Source: BRH-c32 sp041674625 (GTDB taxonomy: Bacteria > Bacteroidota > Ignavibacteria > Ignavibacteriales > Melioribacteraceae). Taken from it: a DNA stretch of 26,588 bases. A program made the position numbers and the translations under genes. Shown piece after piece: positions 7,333 through 14,916 of this stretch. Every line of letters begins with the position of its first letter. The stretch's first letter is position 1. The stretch covers positions 1 to 26,588 of the forward strand of contig JBAYVI010000028.1 of NCBI GenBank assembly GCA_041674625.1, in the 5' to 3' direction. Under the pieces are notes generated by a model. The model did no database searches. It was not told the DNA's origin and was given only the letters and a program-made list of their open reading frames with translations.

Positions 7333-8520
7333 TTGGATACCGATTGGTTATACTTTGTAATATTATTTTTATGCTATATTATTTATTTCCTATTCACTGC
7401 ATCAGAAAACATACTTAAATCCACAAATAGTAATTCAACTACTACGCCGGTGATCTTTATGATTTACCGGCTTTTCAAATTATTGTTTTTAGTTATTACA
7501 ATTACTTTCATTCTATCAACCGATAGTTATCTTTTTTTCAATTATTTAAATGCATTTACTAAGATTCTCGTAATATTTTTAATAGCTCTTTCTTTTTTTT
7601 CTATAGAGTTATTGGTGTTTTTAATACCGGAATCAATAAAAATTCTTTGCCATTCAGTATTCTTAAAAATTATATTAATTTTTGTGTATGAAAAAAGAAT
7701 ATCAACAAATAACAGTAAAGGATACTCTAAAGAAATAGATGAATTTCAGAATGATAATGGCATATTGAAGAATGATCAAAAGGAATTAATCTCGGGAATA
7801 GTTGAGTTTAATACATCTGTGGTAAGAGAGATAATGACACCGCGTGTAGATATTACAGCTGTCAATAAATCTGTTTTATTAAAGGACTTAATGGATATTA
7901 TTAATATTAGCGGACATAGTAGAATACCATTTTATGAGACAAATATTGATAATATTGTTGGGGTTATTTATGCCAAAGACTTACTTCCATACTTAAAACC
8001 TAATGGAGCAAAAAGAGAATTTAACATTTTTGATATTACAAGAGAACCTCTATTTGTTCCTGAAAGTAAATTTATTAAAGATTTGCTCCATGAGTTTCAA
8101 GATAAAAAAATGCACCTTGCCATTGTAGTCGATGAATTTGGAAGTACAGCAGGATTAATAACATTAGAAGATATATTAGAAGAGATTGTAGGCGAAATAC
8201 GTGATGAATATGATAAAGATGAAGTTGATTTTCAAATAGTAAGTAAAGACATATTTATATGTGCAGGTAAGTTCACAATAGATTCTTTTAATGAATATTT
8301 TGGTAAAGAATATTTATTGACTTCCGAAGGTTATGATACAATTGCAGGATTTATAATTAGTCAAGCCGGAGAAATACCAATAACTAATTATTCTTTTGAT
8401 TATAATGGTTTTCAATTCACGGTAACTGAATTAATTAACAAAAGAATCAGTAAAGTAAAAATTGAAGACAAAAGAGAAAATATAACTTTAGGTAATTATG
8501 AAAGATCAAAGAAAAACTGA
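7333..8520 (+). CDS. CNNM/CBS-domain membrane protein, GldE/CorC-HlyC type
   Basis: This is a membrane protein of the CNNM (formerly hemolysin C/CorC) superfamily of 395 residues. A hydrophobic N-terminal third with about four helices is followed by paired CBS domains, beginning near I-M-T-P-R-V-D at 167-173 and including V-D-E-F-G-S-T-A-G-L-I-T-L-E-D-I-L-E-E at about 266-284. A C-terminal CorC_HlyC transporter-associated domain follows. Relatives are implicated in Mg/Co handling; in flavobacteria the GldE member is tied to gliding. The TTG start is supported by AGGA at 7323-7326. The ssb linkage favours a GldE-type orthologue, but no other gliding gene is present, so no gliding role is claimed. 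The transmembrane domain looks divergent from typical DUF21. Confidence 0.85.
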   Translation: MDTDWLYFVILFLCYIIYFLFTASENILKSTNSNSTTTPVIFMIYRLFKLLFLVITITFILSTDSYLFFNYLNAFTKILVIFLIALSFFSIELLVFLIPESIKILCHSVFLKIILIFVYEKRISTNNSKGYSKEIDEFQNDNGILKNDQKELISGIVEFNTSVVREIMTPRVDITAVNKSVLLKDLMDIINISGHSRIPFYETNIDNIVGVIYAKDLLPYLKPNGAKREFNIFDITREPLFVPESKFIKDLLHEFQDKKMHLAIVVDEFGSTAGLITLEDILEEIVGEIRDEYDKDEVDFQIVSKDIFICAGKFTIDSFNEYFGKEYLLTSEGYDTIAGFIISQAGEIPITNYSFDYNGFQFTVTELINKRISKVKIEDKRENITLGNYERSKKN

Positions 8521-9412
8521 ATATAAAGTTGGTTTAACCATCTTTATTAGCTTAATAGCATTTTTTTTAATACTTGCTTGGGCTAAAAATGTATCGTTCA
8601 CTTCCGAAAGGGAAGAGATGAAAGTACGATTCGATTCAGTATCGGGATTAGAAGTAGGTGATCCTGTATCTATTAATGGTGTTAGAAAAGGATACGTTAG
8701 CAATATAAAATTAAATGAATCCGATGTATTAGTTACTCTTACAGTAGATAGGGAAATTGAATTAAAAGAGGATTCAAAGTTTAACGTTGTTATGTTAGAT
8801 TTAATGGGTGGTAAGAAAGTCGAAATAACTCCTGGAGTTTCTTTAAATAATATAGATTTTTCTGAAGTACAAGCAGGAAGTTTTTCTGGCGATATATCGA
8901 GCATGATAGCCGGCATAAGTTCAATCCAAAATGATTTAATTATCGTTGTCAAAGATATTAAGTTTTCGCTAAAGGCAGTTAATTCAATCATTGGTGATTC
9001 TGTTTTTACGAATGATTTAAAAGCTACTTTATCAAACACCAATTTGATGGTATTGAATTTAACTAAAGTCCTAAATGATAATAAAACAAAAGTCAGTTCA
9101 TTACTTGAAAAAAGCAACAATGCAATTGATAACCTAAACGGATTTTATTCGGAGAATAAAGATTCATTAAAGAATATGATTAGTGAATTAAACAGTACTT
9201 TGATCGTTTCAAAAAAAATGATAACAAATTTGGATAAATTCATAGAAGAAGTTAAAGATAGCAAAAACAATATCGGCAAGTTAATGAACGACCCAAAGAT
9301 TTATGACGATTTGCAAACGAGTTTAGCTAATTTGAAAAAACTTACTCAATTATTGAATGAACAATTAGAAGGCGAAGGAGTAAATGTTGATGCTAAGATC
9401 AGTATTTTCTAA
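8498..9412 (+). CDS. MCE/MlaD-family phospholipid transport protein
   Basis: This is a single-pass protein with an MCE domain, the periplasmic substrate-binding part of Mla/Yrb/Mce lipid transporters. A short cytoplasmic start (KDQRKTEYKVG) is followed by one membrane helix (about 12-29) and the MCE domain (about 38-120) with V-S-G-L-E-V-G-D-P-V-S-I-N-G-V-R-K-G-Y-V. The remainder to residue 304 is a long amphipathic region rich in Asn, Ser, Lys and Leu, likely coiled coil. It overlaps the preceding gene by 23 bases. The permease (MlaE) and ATPase (MlaF) partners usually encoded beside it are absent from the window, so they must lie elsewhere or the protein works differently. Confidence 0.88.
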   Translation: MKDQRKTEYKVGLTIFISLIAFFLILAWAKNVSFTSEREEMKVRFDSVSGLEVGDPVSINGVRKGYVSNIKLNESDVLVTLTVDREIELKEDSKFNVVMLDLMGGKKVEITPGVSLNNIDFSEVQAGSFSGDISSMIAGISSIQNDLIIVVKDIKFSLKAVNSIIGDSVFTNDLKATLSNTNLMVLNLTKVLNDNKTKVSSLLEKSNNAIDNLNGFYSENKDSLKNMISELNSTLIVSKKMITNLDKFIEEVKDSKNNIGKLMNDPKIYDDLQTSLANLKKLTQLLNEQLEGEGVNVDAKISIF

Positions 9413-11081
9413 ATATTTGGTAACATTAATTCTGTTACTAATATTTTTTGAAAACTCCGTAGCACAAACCGCTTATGGTTATAATGGTATGGTTGTAACT
9501 GCATCGGAAGAAGCATCTCAAGTTGGAATCGATATTTTAAAGAAAGGGGGGAATGCAATAGATGCTGCGGTGGCAGTAGGTTTTTCTCTTGCAGTTACTT
9601 ATCCATCTGCCGGGAATATCGGTGGTGGTGGCTTTATGGTAATCCATTTAGCAGATGGTACAAATACCACATTAGATTTTAGAGAAGTTGCTCCCTCAAC
9701 TATCTCTGAGAATTTATTTAAAGATACCTTAGGGAAAGTAGTTCCTGAAAGAAGTCTAAAAACTCTTCTTGGGACAGGTGTACCAGGTACAGTAAATGGG
9801 CTATTAACAGCATTAGAAAAATATGGTACTTTTAATAGAAAAAGTATACTTGCACCTGCAATTAAATTAGCTCAATTTGGTTTTTCCCTTTCATATCGTA
9901 ATGCTGAATCAATTAATTATTTTAATAAAGAATTTAATTCATTCTCTTCATCAAAAAAACTATTCACAAAAAACGGGAATAAGTTTTTATTAGGAGACAA
10001 ACTTATTCAAAAAGATTTGGCTAATACACTGAAAGTAATTTCTGATTTAGGAATTGATGGATTTTATAAAGGAGATGTAGCAGATAAATTAGTAAAGTTT
10101 GTTGATGATAATGGTGGAGTAATTTCTAAAAAAGATTTAGAGAATTACAAAGTTGTAGAAAGAGAAACTGTTTCCTATAACTACAAAGGATATAATATAA
10201 TTTCGATGCCGCCACCATCTGCCGGAGGTATCGCATTAATACAAGCATTTAAATTATTTAATAAAATTAATTTTGATTCACTCAAGTGGAATAGTAGTGA
10301 GTATATTAATTTTGTAACTGAGGCTTTCAAATATATTTATGCAAATAGAAATAAATATTTAGGCGATCCTGATTTCGTAAATCTCCCAATCGATTATTTG
10401 TTATCAGACGAAGTAACTGAAAAATTATATTTTGATATCACGAACAATAAAAAATCGTATAATGAAATAATAAATGAAGCTAAGGACATTCAGGAAAGTA
10501 AAGAAACAACTCACTACAGCATAGTAGATGGAATGGGCAATGCAGTTAGTGTAACTTATACATTAAATTCATCTTATGGGAATAAAATTGTTGCTGATGG
10601 ACTTGGGTTTTTATTGAATAACGAAATAGATGATTTCGCACTTAGTTTAGATGCTGTTAATCAATTTGGGTTGCCGGGTAGTAAGCCAAATTTAATTAAA
10701 CCCGGCAAAAGAATGTTAAGTTCTATGACTCCAACGATAGTATTAAAAAATAATAAACCATATTTAGTAATTGGTTCACCCGGTGGGTCAACAATTATGA
10801 CATCAGTAATTCAAGTGATATCTAATATTCTCAATTACAAAATGGGAATAAGAGATGCTATTACAGTTCCAAGATTTCATCATCAATGGCTGCCTGATGA
10901 AATAGTTTATGAAGAATATGGATTATCTCCTGAAACAATAAAGGCAATTGAATCAAAAGGAATAATAATTGGTAATAGAGAAGTATTGGGTAGAGTTGAA
11001 GGAATATTATTCGATGAAGGGAAAAATATATTCACCGGATTATCCGATCCTCGCGGATTCGGAAAAGCAATAGGGTACTAA
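9390..11081 (+). CDS. ggt: Gamma-glutamyltranspeptidase precursor
   Basis: This is a secreted gamma-glutamyltransferase that cleaves glutathione and transfers its glutamyl group. A signal peptide (FSKYLVTLILLLIFF) precedes the enzyme. The precursor self-cleaves before the nucleophilic threonine: TTHYSIVD, with Thr373 at 10506, marks the small-subunit N-terminus. Downstream are L-L-N-N-E-I-D-D-F, P-G-K-R-M-L-S-S-M-T-P, G-S-P-G-G-S and P-R-F-H-H-Q-W-L-P-D-E, all as in the Escherichia coli enzyme. The lid-loop segment before S-S-M has the same length as in E. coli, so a glutathione-type rather than glutaryl-acylase enzyme is likely. AAGGAG at 9375-9380 favours ATG 9390 over ATG 9384. It overlaps the MCE gene. 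Confidence 0.95.
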   Translation: MLRSVFSKYLVTLILLLIFFENSVAQTAYGYNGMVVTASEEASQVGIDILKKGGNAIDAAVAVGFSLAVTYPSAGNIGGGGFMVIHLADGTNTTLDFREVAPSTISENLFKDTLGKVVPERSLKTLLGTGVPGTVNGLLTALEKYGTFNRKSILAPAIKLAQFGFSLSYRNAESINYFNKEFNSFSSSKKLFTKNGNKFLLGDKLIQKDLANTLKVISDLGIDGFYKGDVADKLVKFVDDNGGVISKKDLENYKVVERETVSYNYKGYNIISMPPPSAGGIALIQAFKLFNKINFDSLKWNSSEYINFVTEAFKYIYANRNKYLGDPDFVNLPIDYLLSDEVTEKLYFDITNNKKSYNEIINEAKDIQESKETTHYSIVDGMGNAVSVTYTLNSSYGNKIVADGLGFLLNNEIDDFALSLDAVNQFGLPGSKPNLIKPGKRMLSSMTPTIVLKNNKPYLVIGSPGGSTIMTSVIQVISNILNYKMGIRDAITVPRFHHQWLPDEIVYEEYGLSPETIKAIESKGIIIGNREVLGRVEGILFDEGKNIFTGLSDPRGFGKAIGY

Positions 11082-11082
11082 T

Positions 11083-11463
11083 ATGATTAATGGGATTGGA
11101 GTAGATATTATTGAAATTGATCGCATTCAAAAAAGTGTTGATAAATTTGGTGATAAATTCTTAAATAAAATCTATACAGAAAATGAATTAAAATATTCAT
11201 TAAGCAAAAAGAATAAATATCAACATCTCGCTGCACGTTTTGCAGCTAAAGAAGCTATTTTCAAAGCATTATCTCCAAGTCTTGGTTCTAATAATATTAC
11301 TTGGCAAGAAATTGAGGTTACCAATATGCCAAATGGCATGCCAAAAGTTAAATTATTAGGAAGGTTTGAAAAATTCATAGAACAAGATAAAACACTTCAT
11401 GTGACAATAAGCCACTCTGAAAACTACGTTGTATGTTTCGCTGTTTACAACAACAATAAGTAA
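11083..11463 (+). CDS. acpS: Holo-[acyl-carrier-protein] synthase
   Basis: This is the AcpS-type phosphopantetheinyl transferase, which converts apo-ACP to its active form for fatty-acid synthesis using coenzyme A. Its 126 residues match the family length. The two metal-binding motifs are intact: G-V-D-I-I-E-I-D-R-I with Asp8, and R-F-A-A-K-E-A with Glu57. A C-terminal H-V-T-I-S-H-S-E segment is also typical. It starts one base after the ggt stop codon and ends the run that began with ssb. The link with ggt appears to be positional only. Confidence 0.96.
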   Translation: MINGIGVDIIEIDRIQKSVDKFGDKFLNKIYTENELKYSLSKKNKYQHLAARFAAKEAIFKALSPSLGSNNITWQEIEVTNMPNGMPKVKLLGRFEKFIEQDKTLHVTISHSENYVVCFAVYNNNK

Positions 11464-11473
11464 AACTTAAAGC

Positions 11474-11516
11474 ATCTATTTAAAAACATTTTCTTATTTT
11501 AGTGGTTTAAATAGAT
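11474..11516. repeat. 11-bp perfect inverted repeat in the acpS-mnmA gap
   Basis: ATCTATTTAAA (11474-11484) and its exact complement TTTAAATAGAT (11506-11516) flank a 21-base spacer. No T run follows the right arm, so it does not look like a normal terminator. It could be a leader hairpin of mnmA, an operator, or chance in AT-rich DNA. Confidence 0.5.
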
Positions 11517-11539
11517 TCAATATCTTAGTTAGGAAAAAA

Positions 11540-12640
11540 TTGGATAAAAATAGAGTAATAGTAGCAATGAGCGGTGGAGTTGATTCATCTGTCGCCGCAG
11601 CTTTGCTAAAAAATGAGGGATATGACGTAATTGGGATTACGATGAAGACATGGGGATTTATGGAAGTTGGTGGTGCGCCTAAACATGAATCCGGTTGCTG
11701 TTCGCTCGATGCCATATTTGACGCCAAAAATGTTGCATCAAAATATGATATACCTCACTATACAGTAGATTTTACAAAAGCATTTGAAAATGCAGTTATA
11801 GATAATTTTGTGGATGAATATGTACATGGCAGAACACCAAATCCTTGCGTAATTTGTAATAGAAAAATCAAATGGGATGAATTATTGAAAAAGGCAGATT
11901 CATTAGATGCTTTTTATGTTGCTACCGGTCATTATGCCTCAATTGAATTTAATGAATCGAATAATAGATACTGCTTAAAGAATGCAAAAGATGATAAGAA
12001 GGATCAGACTTATGCACTTTGGGGAATTTCGCAAGAGAGTCTTAGCCGAACCTTATTCCCATTAGCAAAATATACGAAAGAAGAAGTAAGAGCTTTAGCG
12101 GAAAAATTCAATTTAAAAACGGCTAAAAAGCCTGATAGCCAAGAGATTTGTTTTGTTGCTGACAATAATTATGAAAGATTTTTAAGAGAGCGTGCACCAG
12201 AAATTATAAATGGAATCGAAGAAGGGGATTTTACATATCATGGTGAAATAGTTGGTCGCCACAAAGGAATACCATTTTATACGATTGGTCAAAGACGTGG
12301 GTTAAATCTCGCTTTTGGAAAACCGGTTTATGTAAAAAATATTGATGTATTGAATAATATAATAGAATTAGGTGATAAAGAAGAAATATTGGGTTCATCA
12401 TTAATTGCAAATGATCTGAATTACGTGAGTGTGAATAAAGTTGGAATTGGAAAAACTGTTTTTGCTAAAATAAGATATTCGGATAAGCCGGCAGAAGCAA
12501 TTGTGATAGAAGAAGAAAAGGATTATATAAAGATACAATTTGTAGAAAAGAAAAATGCAATTACACCGGGGCAGTCTTTGGTTATATATGATAATGAAGG
12601 ATTTGTCTTATGTGGTGCAATAATCCAAAAGGAGGATTGA
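11540..12640 (+). CDS. mnmA: tRNA-specific 2-thiouridylase MnmA
   Basis: This enzyme thiolates U34 of tRNAs for Lys, Glu and Gln at the wobble position. The 366 residues contain the PP-loop S-G-G-V-D-S-S at 11-17 that adenylates the uridine. The two catalytic cysteines are present: Cys103 in N-P-C-V-I-C-N and Cys204 in S-Q-E-I-C-F, equivalent to Cys102 and Cys199 in E. coli. The central H-G-R-x-P-N-P block and the G-Q-R-R-G-L segment of the C-terminal barrel are also present. The start is TTG 11540 with AGGA at 11531-11534. A 76-base gap with an inverted repeat and a weak TATCTTAG element precedes it. Confidence 0.97.
   Translation: MDKNRVIVAMSGGVDSSVAAALLKNEGYDVIGITMKTWGFMEVGGAPKHESGCCSLDAIFDAKNVASKYDIPHYTVDFTKAFENAVIDNFVDEYVHGRTPNPCVICNRKIKWDELLKKADSLDAFYVATGHYASIEFNESNNRYCLKNAKDDKKDQTYALWGISQESLSRTLFPLAKYTKEEVRALAEKFNLKTAKKPDSQEICFVADNNYERFLRERAPEIINGIEEGDFTYHGEIVGRHKGIPFYTIGQRRGLNLAFGKPVYVKNIDVLNNIIELGDKEEILGSSLIANDLNYVSVNKVGIGKTVFAKIRYSDKPAEAIVIEEEKDYIKIQFVEKKNAITPGQSLVIYDNEGFVLCGAIIQKED
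12628..12635 (+). promoter_or_regulatory. Strong Shine-Dalgarno with no standard start codon at normal distance
   Basis: AAAGGAGG at the end of mnmA is one of the best ribosome-binding sites in the window. The only ATG/GTG/TTG just after it is TTG 12637, one base away and in a frame that stops at 12673. It probably serves the HNH gene. Confidence 0.55.
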
Positions 12641-12668
12641 ATTCGAACACAAAAATTCAGCAGCCGGG

Positions 12669-13172
12669 ATTCTAAATGCAAAAGTACTTTTACTAAATCA
12701 AAGTTACGAACCCCTAACTTTATGTAATGTAAAGAAAGCATTAATTCTATATTTTTTGGGGAAAGTAGATATTGTTACTTCTAATGTAAAAAAAACGATT
12801 CGTTCGTCTAAAAAGGAATTTCCTTTCCCGTCAGTTATTAGATTGAAAGGTTACGTTAATTTACCTTATAAAAAGATAATCTTAACAAGAAAAAATATAT
12901 TAAGACGGGACGGACATAAATGCGCTTATTGCGGAAGAGCTGACTTACCTTTAACTATTGACCATATAATTCCTAAATCGAAGGGGGGTATTGATAGTTG
13001 GGAAAATTTAGTAAGCGCATGCCTTCCTTGTAATAATAAAAAGGGGGATAGGTCATTAGAAGAAGCAAATTTAAATCTTAGAATCAACCCATATACACCA
13101 AATCACATATTATTCATAAAAAACAATGCAGGACGAATAGATGATTCATGGAAACCTTATCTTTTTCATTAA
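12669..13172 (+). CDS. HNH endonuclease family protein, start codon unresolved
   Basis: This is a stand-alone HNH nuclease-fold protein of the type widespread in Bacteroidota. A zinc-type HNH core is clear: H-K-C-A-Y-C-G, then I-D-H-I-I-P-K-S-K-G-G, then C-L-P-C-N-N-K-K-G-D. Substrate and role are unknown. The first ATG/GTG/TTG in frame is TTG 12756, but the in-frame sequence before it reads N-A-K-V-L-L-L-N-Q-S-Y-E-P-L-T-L, which I recognise as the usual conserved opening of this family. The frame is open from 12624 with no standard start. I set the left end at the ATT codon 12669, which would give M-L-N-A-K-V. Alternatives are a one-base indel or slippage in the A5 tract 12651-12655, linking TTG 12637 to this frame. 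Confidence 0.75.
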   Translation: MLNAKVLLLNQSYEPLTLCNVKKALILYFLGKVDIVTSNVKKTIRSSKKEFPFPSVIRLKGYVNLPYKKIILTRKNILRRDGHKCAYCGRADLPLTIDHIIPKSKGGIDSWENLVSACLPCNNKKGDRSLEEANLNLRINPYTPNHILFIKNNAGRIDDSWKPYLFH

Positions 13173-13179
13173 AAATCTT

Positions 13180-13190
13180 TATCTTTGCAC
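13180..13190 (+). promoter_or_regulatory. Bacteroidota-type -7 promoter element upstream of trpS
   Basis: TATCTTTGCAC fits the TAnnTTTG consensus of Bacteroidota sigma factors and lies 24 bases before the trpS ATG. No good -33 element is visible at the expected distance. It heads the 12-kb gene run. Confidence 0.6.
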
Positions 13191-13214
13191 ACTAAAAATT
13201 AATTAATCTGGAAT

Positions 13215-14192
13215 ATGAAAAAAAGAATATTAAGCGGAATGCGCCCAACAGGCAAACTTCATATAGGGCATTATGTAGGTGCACTAGAAAATTGGATAAA
13301 GCTTCAAGATGAATACTCAAATTATCATTTAATAGCTGATTATCATGTATTGACTACTAAATTAGATACTTCAGAAATCTATAACAATTCTATCGAGATG
13401 GTAATAGATTGGCTTGCCGCAGGGTTAAACCCTGAAAAAGCACCAATTTTTAGACAGTCTCAAATTAAAGAACATGCAGAACTATTTTTGATACTATCTA
13501 TGTTAATCACCAAAGCTAGATTAGAGAGAAATCCTACACTAAAAGAACAGGTACGTGATTTAAATATTGAAAATTTAATATATGGACATCTTGGTTACCC
13601 GGTATTACAATCTGCCGATATAATGCTATATAAAGGAGAAGCTGTACCAGTAGGAGATGATCAAGTACCCCATGTAGAAATAACAAGAGAGATTGCTCGA
13701 AAATTTAATTTACAATACGGAGAAGTATTTCCAGAACCGGAACCATTATTAACAAAATTTGCTCGTTTACCAGGATTAGATGGTCAGGCAAAAATGAGTA
13801 AGTCTCTTAATAACACAATTTTACTTTCGGATGAACCGGAAATAGTTATTGCTAAAATGAAAAAGGCTGTTACAGATATACAAAAGCAAAGAAGAAATGA
13901 TCCAGGAAGACCTGAAGTTTGTTTAGTATTTACATATCATCAAAAGTTTAATCCAACTGAAACTGAAGAAATAGAAGTAAACTGTAGAAGTGGTGCTCTT
14001 GGATGCGTAGAATGTAAAGCGAGATGTTCAGCAAGAATTAATGAATTTTTAGCTCCTATTATTGATAAAAGAAAATATTACGAGGCAAATTTAAACTTAG
14101 TCAAAGATATTTTAGCTAATGGTGAAAAAATAGCTCATGAAACAGCCCATAATACTATGGTTGAAGTTAGAAGCAACATGAAATTAGGCTAA
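13215..14192 (+). CDS. trpS: Tryptophanyl-tRNA synthetase with 4Fe-4S-type cysteine signature
   Basis: This enzyme charges tRNA-Trp in the cytoplasm. It is a class I synthetase of 325 residues with HIGH at 16-19 and KMSKS at 193-197. Unusually, the C-terminal region has Cys236, Cys257, Cys264 and Cys267, spaced C-x20-C-x6-C-x2-C, with a further Cys271. Thermotoga maritima TrpRS binds a [4Fe-4S] cluster through C-x22-C-x6-C-x2-C starting at its Cys236, so the same cluster is likely here; metal binding is an inference. A TATCTTTGCAC element precedes the gene, and scpA follows 4 bases after the stop. No T-box or trp leader is seen in the short 5' region. Confidence 0.97.
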   Translation: MKKRILSGMRPTGKLHIGHYVGALENWIKLQDEYSNYHLIADYHVLTTKLDTSEIYNNSIEMVIDWLAAGLNPEKAPIFRQSQIKEHAELFLILSMLITKARLERNPTLKEQVRDLNIENLIYGHLGYPVLQSADIMLYKGEAVPVGDDQVPHVEITREIARKFNLQYGEVFPEPEPLLTKFARLPGLDGQAKMSKSLNNTILLSDEPEIVIAKMKKAVTDIQKQRRNDPGRPEVCLVFTYHQKFNPTETEEIEVNCRSGALGCVECKARCSARINEFLAPIIDKRKYYEANLNLVKDILANGEKIAHETAHNTMVEVRSNMKLG

Positions 14193-14196
14193 ATTA

Positions 14197-14916
14197 ATGT
14201 ATAAAATTAAACTTCAGCATTTTGAAGGTCCATTAGACTTATTACTCTTTTTTATTAAGAGAGATGAATTGGATATTTATGATATTCCTATTTCTCATAT
14301 TACACGGGAGTTTATGCAGTATTTCCATTTAATAGAGCAATTAGACCTTGAAGTAGCAGGAGATTTTATTTTAATGGCTGCTACATTAATGCAAATTAAA
14401 GTAAAAATGTTGTTACCAAAGGAGATTGATTCAAAAGGCGAAGAAATAGATCCGAGGGCTGATCTTGTCAAAGCTTTAATTGAGTATAAAAGATTTAAAG
14501 AAGTTTCAGAGGAGATGTCATTTTTAGAAACTAATCAAAGAAAAGTTAGTTATAGAAGCAATTATGAATTTGATGAAAGGCAATCTTTTGACAATTATGA
14601 AGTGCTTTTAAAAAACGTAACGATTTATGATTTAATTAAGGCATTCAAGAAAGCAATGCTTGAAATGCCAAAGCAGTCAATTCATAGGATTGAGAAACCG
14701 AATATTACAATTGATGAGCAGATGAAATATATCTCGGCAAAATTAGAGATTAAAAAAGAGATGAAATTTGTCGAATTAATTGGTATGATTAAAGAGAAAA
14801 TTCGGATTATTGTTACATTTATTGCTCTATTAGAGATGGTGAAAATGGGGAAAATCGGATTAAAAGAATCTGATAATTTTAATGACTTTTTAGTCTATGG
14901 AATCGATAATGGATAG
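14197..14916 (+). CDS. scpA: Segregation and condensation protein A
   Basis: ScpA is the kleisin that bridges the heads of the Smc dimer and, with ScpB, forms the bacterial condensin that organises chromosomes. The 239 residues show the conserved N-terminal H-F-E-G-P-L-D-L-L-L-F-F-I-K-R and D-I-Y-D-I-P-I-S-H-I-T, followed by the helical M-A-A-T-L-M-Q-I-K-V-K-M-L-L-P segment. The C-terminal region is winged-helix-like. It starts 4 bases after trpS and overlaps scpB, consistent with coupled synthesis of the two partners. Smc itself is not in the window. Confidence 0.95.
   Translation: MYKIKLQHFEGPLDLLLFFIKRDELDIYDIPISHITREFMQYFHLIEQLDLEVAGDFILMAATLMQIKVKMLLPKEIDSKGEEIDPRADLVKALIEYKRFKEVSEEMSFLETNQRKVSYRSNYEFDERQSFDNYEVLLKNVTIYDLIKAFKKAMLEMPKQSIHRIEKPNITIDEQMKYISAKLEIKKEMKFVELIGMIKEKIRIIVTFIALLEMVKMGKIGLKESDNFNDFLVYGIDNG

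Noticed and set aside
8506..9120. Long open frame (204 codons) on the minus strand
   Set aside because: It lies fully opposite the well-supported MCE gene, shows no family motif, and is explained by AT-rich codon use on the plus strand. All other minus-strand frames were rejected for the same reason.
10503..10533. Gamma-glutamyltranspeptidase as a glutaryl-7-ACA acylase-type relative
   Set aside because: The lid-loop segment before the S-S-M motif has the same length as in E. coli GGT, and the TTHYS cleavage site is intact.
12669..13172. HNH protein as a homing endonuclease or part of an insertion element
   Set aside because: There is no intron, intein, reverse transcriptase or terminal repeat around it, and its sequence fits a stand-alone chromosomal HNH family.
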